Positions 12,177 through 23,587 of a DNA stretch of 64,000 nt are shown here, one piece after another. This stretch comes from Siphonodentalium dalli. Lineage: Eukaryota; Mollusca; Scaphopoda; Gadilida; Siphonodentaliidae. Position numbers and translations under genes: made by a program. Below the pieces are notes generated by a model. The model ran no database searches and was not told the origin of the DNA. It saw nothing but the letters and a program-made list of their open reading frames with translations. The stretch is taken from assembly GCA_032622095.1 (NCBI GenBank), contig CP136066.1:97487319-97551318 (forward strand), given 5' to 3'. Position 1 is the stretch's first letter, and every line of letters starts with the position of its first letter.

Positions 12177-14268
12177 TGTTTACCCATACCATAGTATGGT
12201 AAACATAGTGTCGTTGCCCGGATTGACCACTCGTCGTTCGTCCGTCTGTCTGTCTGTCTGTCTGTCCGTAGACACTTTACGAGTAATGCGATAACTCAAA
12301 CATTTTCTATCAGATCGAAACCAAATTTTGTATATGGGTTTCTCAGCCCAAAATACAGATCGAGTTCGAATTTGGGTTTGATCCCAGATTTTGTTACAGA
12401 GTTATGGCCCTTTTTCAACTTAGAATTCACGCATTCTGCCATAACTCAAACATTTTGATTGGAACCAAATTTGGTATGTGAGTTTCACAGCCCAAAATAC
12501 AGATCGAGTTCGAATATGGGTTTGATCCGATTAATTTTAAAGGAGTTATGACCCTTTTTCGAGAAAAAACATTTTTTTTTTTAAATTGGATTTTTTTAGA
12601 TTTAGCTCCTTGCTAAATTTAGCATATACAAACAGATACAAATATTAAATTTTGTTTGAACTTTAATAACAATAAAAAAAAAAGTTTAATAACAACAAAT
12701 ATTGACACTTTCATTTATTTTAGTTTAATACGATTAATTAGGTATGATATCCTGTTTTGAAAATATGAAGATTTTATTGCAATAGTTTCATGTAATATAA
12801 TGATATCAATAAATTACCATGTGAACATCCAGAGTATATGAGAGGACATTTTATAGATGTTGTCATTCCAAGTGAAATCTGTTATGAAATGAGTGATGAC
12901 ATATTATACAGAGCTCTGGTGGTCAAGATAAACAACACTGGTGGCTGGCTGTTTGTTTATTCTAACTGTCAAATTGATTTATGGCAGCATAAGACTGTTG
13001 TTTATCCTATTCTTGAAATTGCATTACAGGGTGAGATAAGAGCCCCCCACTCACCTATATAAGACTTAGTGTCTTCTAAATTCCATTAATTTGCTTCAAA
13101 AATAATTAACCCTTTCCAAGGTTTCCATAGACACATGCTATAATGTACATGGACTCTTCTTCATATCTCTTAATATCTGTTGGGTATCTTTGCACACTAT
13201 TCACTTATATAAATTTTGGTTTTGACTGATTAATTGATTTTTGAAAAATATATTAACCCTTCAGACATGTGCTTTCAATTTGAAATTAAAATAACAGCTG
13301 ATGGCCAATATGATTTATCTATGCAATGGGAATCAGGCAGATAAATATACAATGACTATTGTAAGTGATGACTTGTTTTGAAAATCAATATGGTAGATGT
13401 TAGTGTTTCCAGGAACCTTATTTTCCCATTTGTTCATATTTTCATGGTTGATTGAATTTTAGGGGCCACAGAGCACTTAGAAGATTAACATTGAAGGTTG
13501 TGGCTTTTAGTGTCCAAGCTACTTGTAAAACATTGTAATGTGTGAAACCATTTAATTGAGGGCTAACTTACTTTCTTTTATATGAACGATTTAGTGGTCA
13601 TAGGGGCAAGCATCCTCATCATATTATGTCTGTATAACATTATATAGATAATACTTTTGAATTGTATAAACTACATATATTTTTGAAAACCATGCATACA
13701 CCCCTGTTATGAAACACTTAATCTTATTTAATACACAGGTCAGATCTGATCTTATATCTGTCCATGTTTGATAAAGAAATAACTGGGGAGAATGGGGGGG
13801 GGGGGGTAATTAAAGTACCATTTAAATATGAGATGGAATCCCCTACATGTATGTCATTCTAAGCAGTCTGGCTTGTCAACAAATTATAATTTCTCTTTAG
13901 AAGTGAATAAATTTTGAATATCTGGCATGTCAAAAGTGTTAAAGATAGGGATTTATCACTTTTGCTTCCAATGAGTTAACTTAAACTCCTAAACATGTCC
14001 TCCGAAATCACTAAACCATTGGATCTCACAGTGAGAGGTCCTTGGGTGAATAGGGACAGAGTTATGAGATTTAAAACTACTCCTCCCCACCCCAAATACT
14101 TTAACCCTTCCTTAAGACAAATTATTTGAGCTTTTGATTTCAAGTTGGGTACTGATATATGGATTAATTCCTGTGATCATATCTTTGACAAATTATCAAT
14201 TATGACTAGTCGGTATCGCCAAGGTGGTATGGGTTAAACATCTGCCGATCGTGATCGGCCTCTCGTTT
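12177..14268 (+). mobile_element. TGTTTACCC-type Helentron-like element, nested
   Basis: 5' end tgtttacccataccat folds with atggtaaaca. Near the 3' end ggtatgggttaaaca repeats the 5' motif inversely, followed by the hairpin ccgatcgtgatcgg and cctctcgttt. Host sequence on either side rejoins to the host consensus (ctacattttta then ggtcaat), as in the copy at 18296. The 1.6-kb interior has no recognised gene; one 74-codon frame (12838-13062) is unassigned. Confidence 0.65.
13794..13806 (+). repeat. Poly-G tract, 13 bases
   Basis: Uninterrupted G run inside the 12177-14268 element. Confidence 0.9.
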
Positions 14269-15058
14269 GGTCAATTGTTTTAAAACTTGGCACGGATATT
14301 TAGTACCATAGGAAACTGTGCACCTGCAATTATGAGGTCTGTCCAACTTTTTTTTTTGAGTTATCCCCCTTTTTCGACTTAGAAAATGTTCCATACAGGG
14401 GTATACATGTACCTTTGTTCGAGTTTTTATTTCTGCATTTTTTTTTTCTTCATTTTTTTTAAACTTGGCGCAGATATTTAGTACCATGGAAACCTGTGCA
14501 CCTGCGATTTTAATTTCATCAGACTTATTTTCGCTTAGTTATTATTGGCCTTCTTGAATATTTTCATTTTTTACTCAGTTGTTTATGAATCTTTTTCTGT
14601 TCGACTTTGTACAGACATCAACCACCATGGGAACACGGGACCTGCGATTTTAATGTTGGTCAGACTTATATTGGCAGAGTTATTGGCCTTCTTGACTTAG
14701 AATATTTTCATTTTTCTCAGTAATATTGTTTTTTCTAAACACGGGTGGTATCCTTAGTCCCATTGGGACAGTCACACCTCTTGTTATTTTTGATAATCTC
14801 CAATGACGAGATGGGTTATGTTAACAAAACTGTTACAATTCAGCCATTTTATAAACATATTTTACATTTAGCAAATTCTGATCAAAGCAATGAAAATTAG
14901 TCCAGAAAACACAGATTTTTTTAATTTAATGTGCAATTGCAATTTCTAATTTTTTTGGATAAAATTGCTGGCACTGTAACTAATGTTTACATAACGATTA
15001 ATTCAACATATTGCCATACTAGTACATGTTCTTCTTTAAACCTTTTTGATTTGTGCCT

Positions 15059-15482
15059 TACTCTCAGGTGCCTAATAATAGTGTCAGCACGATTATTTAT
15101 TTTGGAGAAAATTCTTAATGATCACTATTATTTGGCATTGAGACATAGAGCGAAATTGCCATTACTATTATTAATTTCAGCATAAATCCCCACCCATCAC
15201 TATTATAAAGCTGCTTTCACAGACCTGCGGCTGATGCATGTGGCCAACGCATGCGGCTATCGGGTTATAGGTACAACGTTTCAAAACATACGTACATGTA
15301 TATCACTAGGGTAGCAGCTGAAGCAGTTAAACGCAACCGATTTCAAACCTTTTTGAAATTCGGATGCGTTTAAATGCGTCGGCTGCAACCACAGTGATAT
15401 ATGTATGGTTTGAAACATTGGCCACATGCCCCGGCCGCAGGTCTTTAAAAGCAGCTTTATAATTATTAGGCACCTTAGAGTA
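15059..15482. mobile_element. TA-flanked element, TACTCT family, short copy
   Basis: Ends tactctcaggtgcctaataa and its near-inverse ending ttagagta (15482). Terminal TA pair on both sides. It encloses the palindromic element at 15202-15463. The ends resemble those at 3531/5796. Confidence 0.7.
15202..15463. mobile_element. Palindromic insertion (AAAGCTGCTTT ends)
   Basis: Left attataaagctgctttcac and right gcagctttataat; inner arms cagacctgcggctg / ggccgcaggtct and gtttcaaaacatacg / tatggtttgaaac also pair, so most of the 262 bp folds on itself. Confidence 0.7.
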
Positions 15483-15654
15483 TGTTCCTTTAAAACTCTG
15501 TTCGCTAGAAATTAATAGTCTGCTATATCAAATTTGTTTGGTTTGTGTAACAGATCTTCAATAATAAGTACTTGAAATTGGTCAAGCTCTATAGCCCTAT
15601 CAGTTGGTGATATTTTAGGAATAATCTCAGTTTCCTAATGTAATTACACAGTTC

Positions 15655-15805
15655 CAAATATACCTTCAAATAGTTCAATATTGAATTAACGATTACAGTG
15701 ACCATGAACATTTTGACAAGAGGGACAGGTGCAAATTTTAGCACCCATGAATTAAAAATTGCGAGTGCATACGGGTGCGAGAGCAATCACTCCCGTCTCC
15801 TGGAA
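15655..15805 (-). repeat. ~150-bp dispersed repeat, copy 2 (inverted)
   Basis: Inverse copy of 8555-8705. Confidence 0.7.
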
Positions 15806-16012
15806 AGGACAGAGTTTCAGATTGAAATATTGTTATATATATTGTTAACTTTATAGTGATGTTGCTGCGACATCGCATGACAAAATTCCAACACAGTTAC
15901 ACTCAATGTTCACTCTAGCCCTTATTATCCTATTTTAAAATGAATTTATACATTATCGTTTTAGAAAACAAATGGCAAAATACTCTAGAAAATGAAGTGG
16001 ATGTATGGTGTG

Positions 16013-16221
16013 CAGTAATGTCCTAAATAATCGACTCCTTAACCACAGCAGAATTATGGGTAATTTTTCAGGATTTAGTCGGAAATATGGCTTGTTGCCA
16101 TTCCTCGGAAAGCTCTCAGAGCTTTCCTATGAATGGCAACAAGCCATATTTCCGACTAAATCCTGAAAAATTACCCATAATTCTGCTGTGGTCAAGGAGT
16201 CGATTATTTAGGGCATTACTG
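16013..16221. mobile_element. TA-flanked palindromic MITE (CAGTAATG), copy 1
   Basis: Almost perfect palindrome of 209 bp, ends cagtaatg and cattactg, TA on the right (16222-16223) and TG on the left. Arms include tcgactccttaaccacagca. TA target and CAGT-type ends fit Tc1/mariner MITEs. Five more copies in the window. Confidence 0.85.
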
Positions 16222-16250
16222 TAACTATGATGCTATAATACTTTTTACAG

Positions 16251-16538
16251 GATCATCAGGACTGAGAAGTCACACACCGTTAGGTCGGACTCCATCTGTC
16301 GCTTCACCCATCCACGTTCAGCCTCCATCCAACACTGCCCTCATAACTGATTGGTTATCCAGAAATAGTACGGACAATTTATACCGACCTCGATCAGTGT
16401 CGGTCGTATCAGATCATGCCCCGTCCTCTCCACAGAGTAGCGTAACGTCTTCCGGAAGCAGCAGCGATAACCAAGCTGAAGAGATTCATCAACAACAGAT
16501 GAGAAACAGTTTCGTCGAGGAAGGATCTGGAATGCGAG
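16251..16538 (+). CDS. SAMD4: SAMD4/Smaug exon b (Ser/Pro-rich linker before SAM)
   Basis: Acceptor ctttttacag, donor gcgag|gtatga, phase 1 in and out. It encodes a disordered linker, with a conserved block SDHAPSSPQSSVTSSGS followed by NSFVEEGSGM. The human paralogue has SDHAPLSPQSS and FQEEGSGM at the same place, directly before the SAM domain, which makes the assignment strong. A palindromic TA-flanked MITE ends only 28 bases upstream of the acceptor (16013-16221), so transposon sequence sits in or next to the polypyrimidine/branch region. Confidence 0.95.
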
Positions 16539-16851
16539 GTATGACTAAAGTAGAATTGGTTGGTCAGTTCCATTGGAACCGTTTACACACAACCATTTTG
16601 TTATTACGCAGAGCTATCAATTTTAGCAGATTAGTTCGATATTGGAATAAATATGTTACATTTAAAATAGATTTTCTCCATTTGGGTGCATTAACGGACA
16701 CAACACAACAGACGTATCACAGCCATCTAAACGTCTTTGTGCTATTGCATATATCCCAATTTCAACACACTGCTCTGGACAACGCACAACAGATACAATG
16801 CAACAGATTCACCTGAACAATCCTATGCCATCATATGAGTCTTAATATATA

Positions 16852-17394
16852 CAAGACTGGATATAGTGTGTCTGTCATTTGCAGAATGAGGTCCCCAGAG
16901 GGTGAATTTTGTGACTTTCCTCCACACATCGTGCTAGCATCACTAAATTCACCTTCTGGGGACCTCATTCTTCTTAGGCCTCATCTTCTGGGAAGTATCT
17001 ATAGTCTCAAATTAGCATAGTTTTTAGTTACTTTTTCCCTTCTGTTCAGTTTCTATATCCCCTTTTCCCTTCTGTTCAGTTTCTATATCCCCTAATTTGT
17101 ATAATCAAGATGACTAATGGGTGAACATCACCAACTTCAACTGGGCAGCCCTTTTAGTTTAGATTGTTTGGCTTCAGCAATCTGCTACAGCAACCTTTTG
17201 CTGTTGCCCCCAGTTTTCTTCAGCAAATGGCTTAGGCATTGCTGATTGTCGCAGCCAATTATGAGGGCTGACTGGGGAACTTCAATCTGATCTTTGGTCT
17301 CCCACAGCAGTTGATGCCTCAGCAGAATTAGGTTCCCAATTCACCCTCTGGGTACCTCATTCTGCAAATGACAGACACATTATTTCTAGGCTTG
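16852..17394. mobile_element. hAT MITE (CAAGCCTG family), copy 1, perfect 8-bp duplication
   Basis: Ends caagactgg and taggcttg, AATATATA on both sides (16844-16851, 17395-17402). Subterminal tgtctgtcatttgcagaatg and the twin motif gaggtccccagagggtgaat form an inner hairpin. Contains the ~110-bp dispersed repeat (17155-17275). Confidence 0.88.
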
Positions 17395-17496
17395 AATATA
17401 TATTAAATTAATACTTTTGGGGTCCAAAAATTAAAAAGCATACTGGTATGCCAGTTTGATCCTGAGTGTATCAACTGAAGAAGGTCTAAGTTAGAC

Positions 17497-17870
17497 TAAG
17501 CAGTTATTGTCCCCCAAAATTTTCTATAGATATGAGCAGTGTCCATCCGTCTGTTTGTCTAGCCATTTGTCCATCCGAAATGTTTGTTCTTTGGTGATAA
17601 CTTGTCTGGATGACAACTTGAATATTATTTGACAGATTTTTATGAAACTTGAAGTATATGGCCTTCATATAAGAAAGTCCTGATCAAGTTCGAATTTGGG
17701 TCCGGGCCGATCATTTCTGATGGTGTTATGCACATTTTCGACAAGAATTTGCTGTTTATTTTGTTGTCCGGATGATAACTCGAAAAGTGTTTGACAGAAT
17801 TCTTGAAACATTGGTATATGTGGCCTTCATATGAGAAGTTCCACTCAAGTTCAGCCCTAAAATTCTCACT
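17497..17870 (+). mobile_element. Helentron-like repeat, truncated
   Basis: Starts ttattgtcccccaaaatt, then tccgtctgtttgtc and gatgataactcgaaaag; the 3' hairpin is absent. It ends next to the TTAA element at 17878. Confidence 0.55.
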
Positions 17871-17913
17871 TCTTTAAAGGCCCACTTAATTTTTGAGTTA
17901 CCCATTATTTTGT

Positions 17914-18618
17914 TTATACCCCCCGCAACTTCAGCTCGTCCGTCCGTCCGTCGTCTGTCCGTCCGTGGACACAAATTTGTCCGGAGTTTTTCTCAGTCGT
18001 TTTATGATAATTTTCAGTGAACCTTGGCACAGACATCAACCACCATGGGAATCTGTGCACCTGTGATTATGACATCTGTCGGACTTTTTTTGGTGGAGTT
18101 ATCCCCCTTTGTTGACTTTTTGCGACTTTTTGTCCGAGCTTTTATTCCTACATTTTGCATCAATGTTTTTAAAACTTGGCACAGACATTTAGTACCATGG
18201 GAACTTGTGCACCTGCGACTATGACGTCTGTCCAACATTTTTTGGTGGAGTTTTCCCCCTTTTTCGACTTAGAATTTTTTTTGCAACATTTTATTCCTAC
18301 ATTTTTAGGTCAATGTTTTTTAATCTTGGCACTGATATTTAGTACCATGGGAACCTGTGCACCTGCAATTATGACGTCTGTCCGATTTTTTTTGTGTGGA
18401 GTCAGTCCCCTTTTTCGCAACATGCATAATTTTGTCCGAGCTTTTATTCCTACATTTTTCGGTCAATAGGTTTAAGATTAGGGTTATGGTTGTGCAGCTG
18501 CAATGGGAACTGTTATTTTATTATTTTAACTAAATGTTTACTGACATGTGAAACATCTTAGTATTTTAAAAACACGGGGGGGGGGGGGGGGGGGGGGGGA
18601 CAGTCACACCTCTAGTTT
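17914..18618 (+). mobile_element. Helentron-like repeat with three ~155-bp units
   Basis: 5' ttataccccccgcaact, CCGTCCG run, then units carrying cttggcacagacat, ccatgggaa.ctgtgcacct and gacgtctgtcc at ~18024, 18176 and 18330. Ends after a G run with cagtcacacctctagttt. Confidence 0.7.
18576..18599 (+). repeat. Poly-G tract, 24 bases
   Basis: 24 consecutive G at the place where related copies have the 3' hairpin. It may be an assembly or polymerase-slippage artefact, or a true expansion. Confidence 0.85.
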
Positions 18619-18728
18619 ATAGTGCCTTGATATACGGTTTTAATAACAATCTATGCCATAATATATGATTAAAATACTATAATTCATCACCATTTGGAAC
18701 GTCTGTGTCTCAGAAGGTGCTCATACAG

Positions 18729-19785
18729 TAGTGTTGAAACGATTAGTCGACGTCGACTAGAAGTTTGGCGATAATTGATTAGCAATCTCCTTGTCGACTA
18801 ATAGTCATATTTCCCAGAAAGGTATAGATAAATGTTTCATAGTAGCAATCATATATACATGCAGTATACTATATCGTTGCCCCTGTGAATAAAGCACAAA
18901 CAATTCGATGGAACCCAAAATACGACCTCCTGGTTGCGGTTACGGTATTATAAAAACATGTTTCTGATTTAGATATTCAGTCATCACGCGAGGGATAGCG
19001 ACCTGATACAGTATGTTATTCGCCGGAAAACGGGACCCTTTGCAGCAATCATTGTTCGGCGAAGTCACAACAGCAGATTTACACTACACGTTCCCATATT
19101 CAAAATGCGGCACTTTTCATCTACGACATTTGCAATAGATATGTTGTTTTGACGACGCAGTAACTGATCAAACAAGATCAAACCAATTCCAACGTGACCA
19201 CATGTTCACTTCACTCCTGAGTGGGCTCTGGTATAATTATGTTTATATTGTGCTGGATTAGGCCAATATATCAGTCAGATTTCTAATCAAGTCATTGACT
19301 CATTGTCATACAACCACATATCCATAAATTAGACCAACGGTTACATGGTATAGCGGAAAATCTGGCTGAACATTGCATATAATGTTACAGTTGTAATATT
19401 ATCGGTGAAAAATAGACTGCGCATGTTCCGGAAGTTAGGAAGCTTGTTGCATCCAGCTGTATCAAAGTCTCTAGTATTTTATGACCGTCACTTTGTCGGG
19501 ATCGCTCATGAACATAACTTCAATGCTGAAGTTTACCACAATATTATATGATATGAGTGAACTGTCACTATAGGCTGTCAGCATCGATAAATATAATGAT
19601 AAATATGTACTAGTATGTTTAGTAAATTTATGATGACAAACAGCTGTGAAATGGGCAGATCATTGATGTCAAAGAAAATACTTTGACAATCATCCTGTGT
19701 GGGTTTTTCAATTTTTGATCATTCTGTATATATATAGTAGGTTTCGACTAGTCAACTACAAAATATGCTAGTCATTTCAACACTA
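18729..19785. mobile_element. hAT-like element, degenerate 8-bp duplication
   Basis: Ends tagtgttgaaacgattagtc and gtcatttcaacacta. Flanks TCATACAG and CCATAAAG match at 6 of 8. Subterminal gtcgacta motifs. No transposase. A terminal relic lies near 1768-1803 (tcatttcaacact). Confidence 0.8.
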
Positions 19786-20437
19786 CCATAAAGTAATAGA
19801 AAATAGCTGAAATCATAAAATCATAAACCCTGTTATGCCTCCCAGAATGCAGCAGTATTCAAACTAGTTTATGTTCACTGGAAGGGTTATTCCCCTTCCA
19901 TTGAAAATAATCGACTTTGTGCAGAAACTAGCACAGAACAGACATTGATATCTTAATAAAACAACATGTTCACAATTTATTACATCGAATAAGTTGAAAA
20001 TATAATGTTTTGGAGCTTCCTCTTTCAAATGGTATACAATATGGCATATATTTTACATATTGAGATCTGGGGGTTTCGAAAATTAAGTGGGCCTTTAATA
20101 TCAAAATGAAATGGCCATGTATTGATCGGGATTGTCATATTGAGATGTTCCTCAACTCAAATCAAGCTTGAAAATAGATCCAGGTTTTAGTCAATGTACA
20201 TGTAGGTGGTCTTGTCAAAAATGATGAATGTAAAAAAATATATATCAGACGACCCACCTATCCAAATTTCTCACATTTGGTAGGGATGGGCAAACAATGA
20301 TTTCATCAAGTGGCCTTGAGTTTTCTAAACATTTCTCCTTTCATACTGTTTCATAGGGTGAAATTTTTGGCATATAATAGGGGAAACACAATGTTATTAT
20401 ATTTTTAGGCCTAATCACATTATATCTTGTCTTGTAG

Positions 20438-20547
20438 AGGTGCCAATTTGGTTGAAGAGTTTGCGGCTGCATAAATACTCCCCACTGTTCCAGAAACTCA
20501 CTTATGAAGAAATGCTATTCCTAAATGAGGAATATCTGGACAGACAG
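20438..20547 (+). CDS. SAMD4: SAMD4/Smaug exon c (SAM domain, first part)
   Basis: Acceptor tcttgtag, donor agacag|gtatgt, phase 1 in and phase 0 out. The split codon rebuilds Glu, giving EVPIWLKSLRLHKY followed by LTYEEMLFLNEEYLDRQ. This is the N-terminal half of the Smaug SAM domain (helices 1-4 by family knowledge) and the best conserved piece of the gene. A competing AG two bases downstream would put the exon out of frame. The intron after it begins inside a GTTCAACAAA-type MITE only ~65 bases from the donor. Confidence 0.96.
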
Positions 20548-20614
20548 GTATGTTTAATATTGGAAGATATTTACTTAAACTTAAGAAATTTTGTTGCAAG
20601 AGTGCGAAAGTTAA

Positions 20615-22270
20615 TCATTTCATTACTTTCATTGACGAATAGTTATCCCTTTAAAATAATAGGAACTGCTAATATAAATTGAGATAATAAGTTCAACAAA
20701 TTTGTTGAACTTTATATTACCTGAACATTTCCCACCAAAGTATACTCAATAAGATGGATTCCTCTGCAGTTTCTGTTAGGCCTTAAAAAAAAATACCTTG
20801 TTTCCGGTAACGGAGGGAGAAAAAAATAGGGTGGGGGGGGGGGGTAAACTTCTTCTTTTTTTTTTTTTTTAATTCCCATAATGTACAAAGTATTAATAGC
20901 CCTAAATGTGTTTTCTATACAGGTATACTATGTATACAGTTTATCTGGATATAATATTGTAAATGAACTCTTAAGGCACTGTATTTTATAATCTTTTATT
21001 TCAAATTTTATTAGTTTTTGCCATAATGGCTTGGCAATAACAGGAGTCAGACCGCTCTTAAATTTGTACACATCTCGCATATTGGAGTGAGTCTTGAATC
21101 TTTGTCTTAAGGAAGCTTTCACCACACCACCACCTTCTCCACATTGGACACAAGTGTCTGCTGCGCCGATATCAGAACCCTTGGGTATTTTGGGAAAAGG
21201 TCCGGACTCCGGGCCCCATGCAATTAGGAAAAATAAATTGTGAAATTTTCGATTTGACATAATGACACTATCAGATGAATTTAAAAAATAAGATGTTTAA
21301 ATCTTAATGAACTAATGAATAAAACAACAGTATATATACCAGTTGACACTATTAAAGTCAGTGCGTACCTCTATAAATCTGATACATGGTGTGTGTATAT
21401 ATTCCAGCTCATACTTAGTTAGTACATCTATATACCTCTGATATAGACTTTATTCTAGTAGGGTAATAGAAAATATTATACACAAATTATAGTCAGGACT
21501 AATAAATTATTGCTTCTTGATATAATATATATATAGAGTTAAGTAGCTATACCACAATAACACAATGTGTTAAACTTAAAGCATAGTATTCAAACTGTTA
21601 AAAAAAATCCCCATCTTCCCACATCATCAATGTTTGCATGATTGCATCTCATACTGGGGTTACATGTTTTAGAGCCTACCGGTAGAAAATTTAACTGCAA
21701 TTTATTGAGAATTTCTATGAAACAATCACTTGTCATATATGTTCAAAGTCATTTAATTTCTATTAACCAACATCCTACACATATCAATTGGGTTAATAAA
21801 CATATCCCATGCCCATGCATGGCTCATAAATCTAATTGACTTCATTTATTTTCGGTTAAAGTTACCTATTTTCGAGGCATCCCGTTTTTAGATGTCAGTT
21901 GGCCCACTAACCCCAGTTTGGTGTGTTTTGTGAGCGCGATTTTGCAAGTTAATTGGGCTTAACGACTCATTGAATTAAAGTCAGCAACTTAAACAAATAG
22001 AAACTGGAAGAATAAAGTCAAGTTGGGAGAATGAGATTGGTAATTTTCAGACTGAATTTCACTGAAAGTTGTGAAAAATTAATTTTGCAAATAAAAAGTT
22101 TACGGCGGGCGGTCCGGCGAGCAGGGGGGCGGGTTACCGGAAACAAAGGTATTTTTTTTTTTAGGCCTTATCTGTTGTCTGCTTATATTCCTGAACCATC
22201 CCTCCAGATGAATAATAGAACATTATAATTTTTATAACTGAATGGGAGAATCCAATTGGGCAAGAAAGGG
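20615..22270. mobile_element. GTTCAACAAA-type TTAA MITE, interrupted by a Harbinger-like element
   Basis: Left part 20615-20778 (TTAA at 20611-20614, then hairpin gttcaacaaatttgttgaac) and right part 22168-22270 ending gaaaggg with TTAA at 22271-22274. The two parts rejoin to the family consensus seen at 45534, 49042 and 62018. Confidence 0.8.
20779..22167. mobile_element. Harbinger-like element with TTA duplication
   Basis: Ends GGCCTTAAAAAAAAATACC and inverse, ~35 bp, including ccggtaac / gttaccgg. TTA on both sides (20776-20778, 22168-22170). 1389 bp, no transposase frame. A 110-codon minus-strand frame inside (20928-21260) is not recognised. Confidence 0.82.
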
Positions 22271-22274
22271 TTAA

Positions 22275-22850
22275 ATTAAGGGGTGTGGTAACGGCATCAA
22301 TTTTTGAAAAAATGATATACAACGGTCACTGTATAACAGGAAAAAGTGCCAGGTGTACCCAAATGTATTATTGTTGCACAAAGTGACCTTTGACTTCTGG
22401 CTTGTCATATGTTCAGTTGTCGCCCAGGTTGTGGCCAACTTGTGGGCTAGTGTGAGTTTTGTTAACATTGTTTGTGTGTGTTGTTACATTTATACTAGTA
22501 GTTTGCAAAGACTGCAACTTAGAGTTAATTAAAACTTAATTATGGGAGTATGCTGGACCATGATAGCGTTGCGTAAATAGCGGACGTCGGGATATTTGAG
22601 ATACCGAACACCTCGGTATTGTCACGCTGCTTCGGTTATTGTGTCGATGTCAATACCTTCTTTGTATTTCAGTATACCGCCCATTTCTGTATAATAGTAA
22701 AGTAATTGTGAGATCAATATCATTTCAATCAACTCTCAGATCCTAGGAAATTGCTTCATTTGGATATCAAATTTTCTCCCACCGCGCGCCCAACCAAGAT
22801 CGGATTGGAGGAGTTAGTGGTCCCAAATTAGGGGAATCTAAAGGCCTGCA
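22275..22850. other. Intron sequence, no recognised element
   Basis: No coding exon or terminal repeat found; a few ggtatt/gatacc dyads at 22590-22680 only. Confidence 0.5.
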
Positions 22851-22854
22851 TTAA

Positions 22855-23336
22855 ACCTTTCAGTGCCAGGTCCGATTTTTGTATCAACCCATATACCTTG
22901 TGCCAATGCATTCTTTTATTTATGCGAGTCGACCATAGGTCGCCTCGCATATATATATAAGAGAATGCATTGGCCTAACAATTTTTCATCATTTGTTATT
23001 ATTTTTCACATTTTTTACAATTTTAATAATTTTTTCTTATATTCTTTAACAGACTTATTTTGTAGGTTTAGTGCCAGGGAATCTTACGTTTTTCATGGGC
23101 ATAAAAATTATTACTATGAACACTTGGTGATAGTTTTGAGTTATAACATGCCCCTAAGGTTTTAACCAGTTTGTTTTTAAATTCGCTATAGCATGCTTAA
23201 GCATACCCAAAAAAAATTCAACCCCAAAAAAAATAAAAAAAATATAAAAATAAAAAATTAAATAATAATATTTTTAGGGCCGATTTTACAGACTGTAAAT
23301 TAGGGCCGATGAGATCGGCCCCTGGCACTGAAAGGG
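22855..23336. mobile_element. TTAA-flanked MITE (CTTTCAGTGCC type) with one hairpin module
   Basis: TTAA at 22851-22854 and 23337-23340; ends acctttcagtgccagg and inverse. Carries a single ~70-bp hairpin (22909-22978) of the module also found in the CCCTTCCATGAC and CCCTTTACCC types. Confidence 0.85.
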
Positions 23337-23500
23337 TTAAATATCGTTGCTATTGCTATAACGAAATTCATTCTTTCAACATTCACTTCCGCTCTGATGC
23401 AATTACCCTATTAAAAAACATTATCTTTTTGGAAACCAATGGTTAATTACTTTAGAAAATGAAATGAACGTAATTATTGTGGATGATTTCTAATTTTCAG

Positions 23501-23587
23501 GGTGTATGTAAAGGTGCTAGGAACAAAATCATCCTTTGTATAAGGAAACTGCTGGACAGGACCAACTTACTACAACAATTAGAAAAG
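23501..23587 (+). CDS. SAMD4: SAMD4/Smaug exon d (SAM domain, RNA-contacting half)
   Basis: Acceptor taattttcag, donor gaaaag|gtatgg; 29 codons, phase 0 both sides. It starts GVCKGARNKIILCIRKL and ends TNLLQQLEK. The KGAR motif at the start of the last SAM helix is the Smaug/Vts1 signature; in the fly protein the equivalent Ala and basic residue are needed for RNA binding (established knowledge). The motif is intact, so RNA-hairpin binding is expected. Confidence 0.95.

Larger units (their letters stand above)
11744..14785 (+). mobile_element. Helentron-like repeat, interrupted by a second element
   Basis: 5' hairpin tataccccc...gggggtata (11744-11775), then units with aacttggcaaagac, gggaacctgtgcacctg and cgacttagaa, and a 3' hairpin gtcccattgggac (14757-14769) followed by agtcacacctcttgtt. 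The element at 12177-14268 interrupts it. This 5' hairpin type is common in bivalve genomes (knowledge, not checked). Confidence 0.7.
17878..20094. mobile_element. TTAA-flanked AGGCCC element, long copy carrying two insertions
   Basis: Ends aggcccacttaattttt and gaaaattaagtgggcct with TTAA at 17874-17877 and 20095-20098. The right ~200 bp matches the short copy at 29246-29457. A Helentron-like repeat (17914-18618) and a hAT element (18729-19785) are inside it. Confidence 0.85.
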
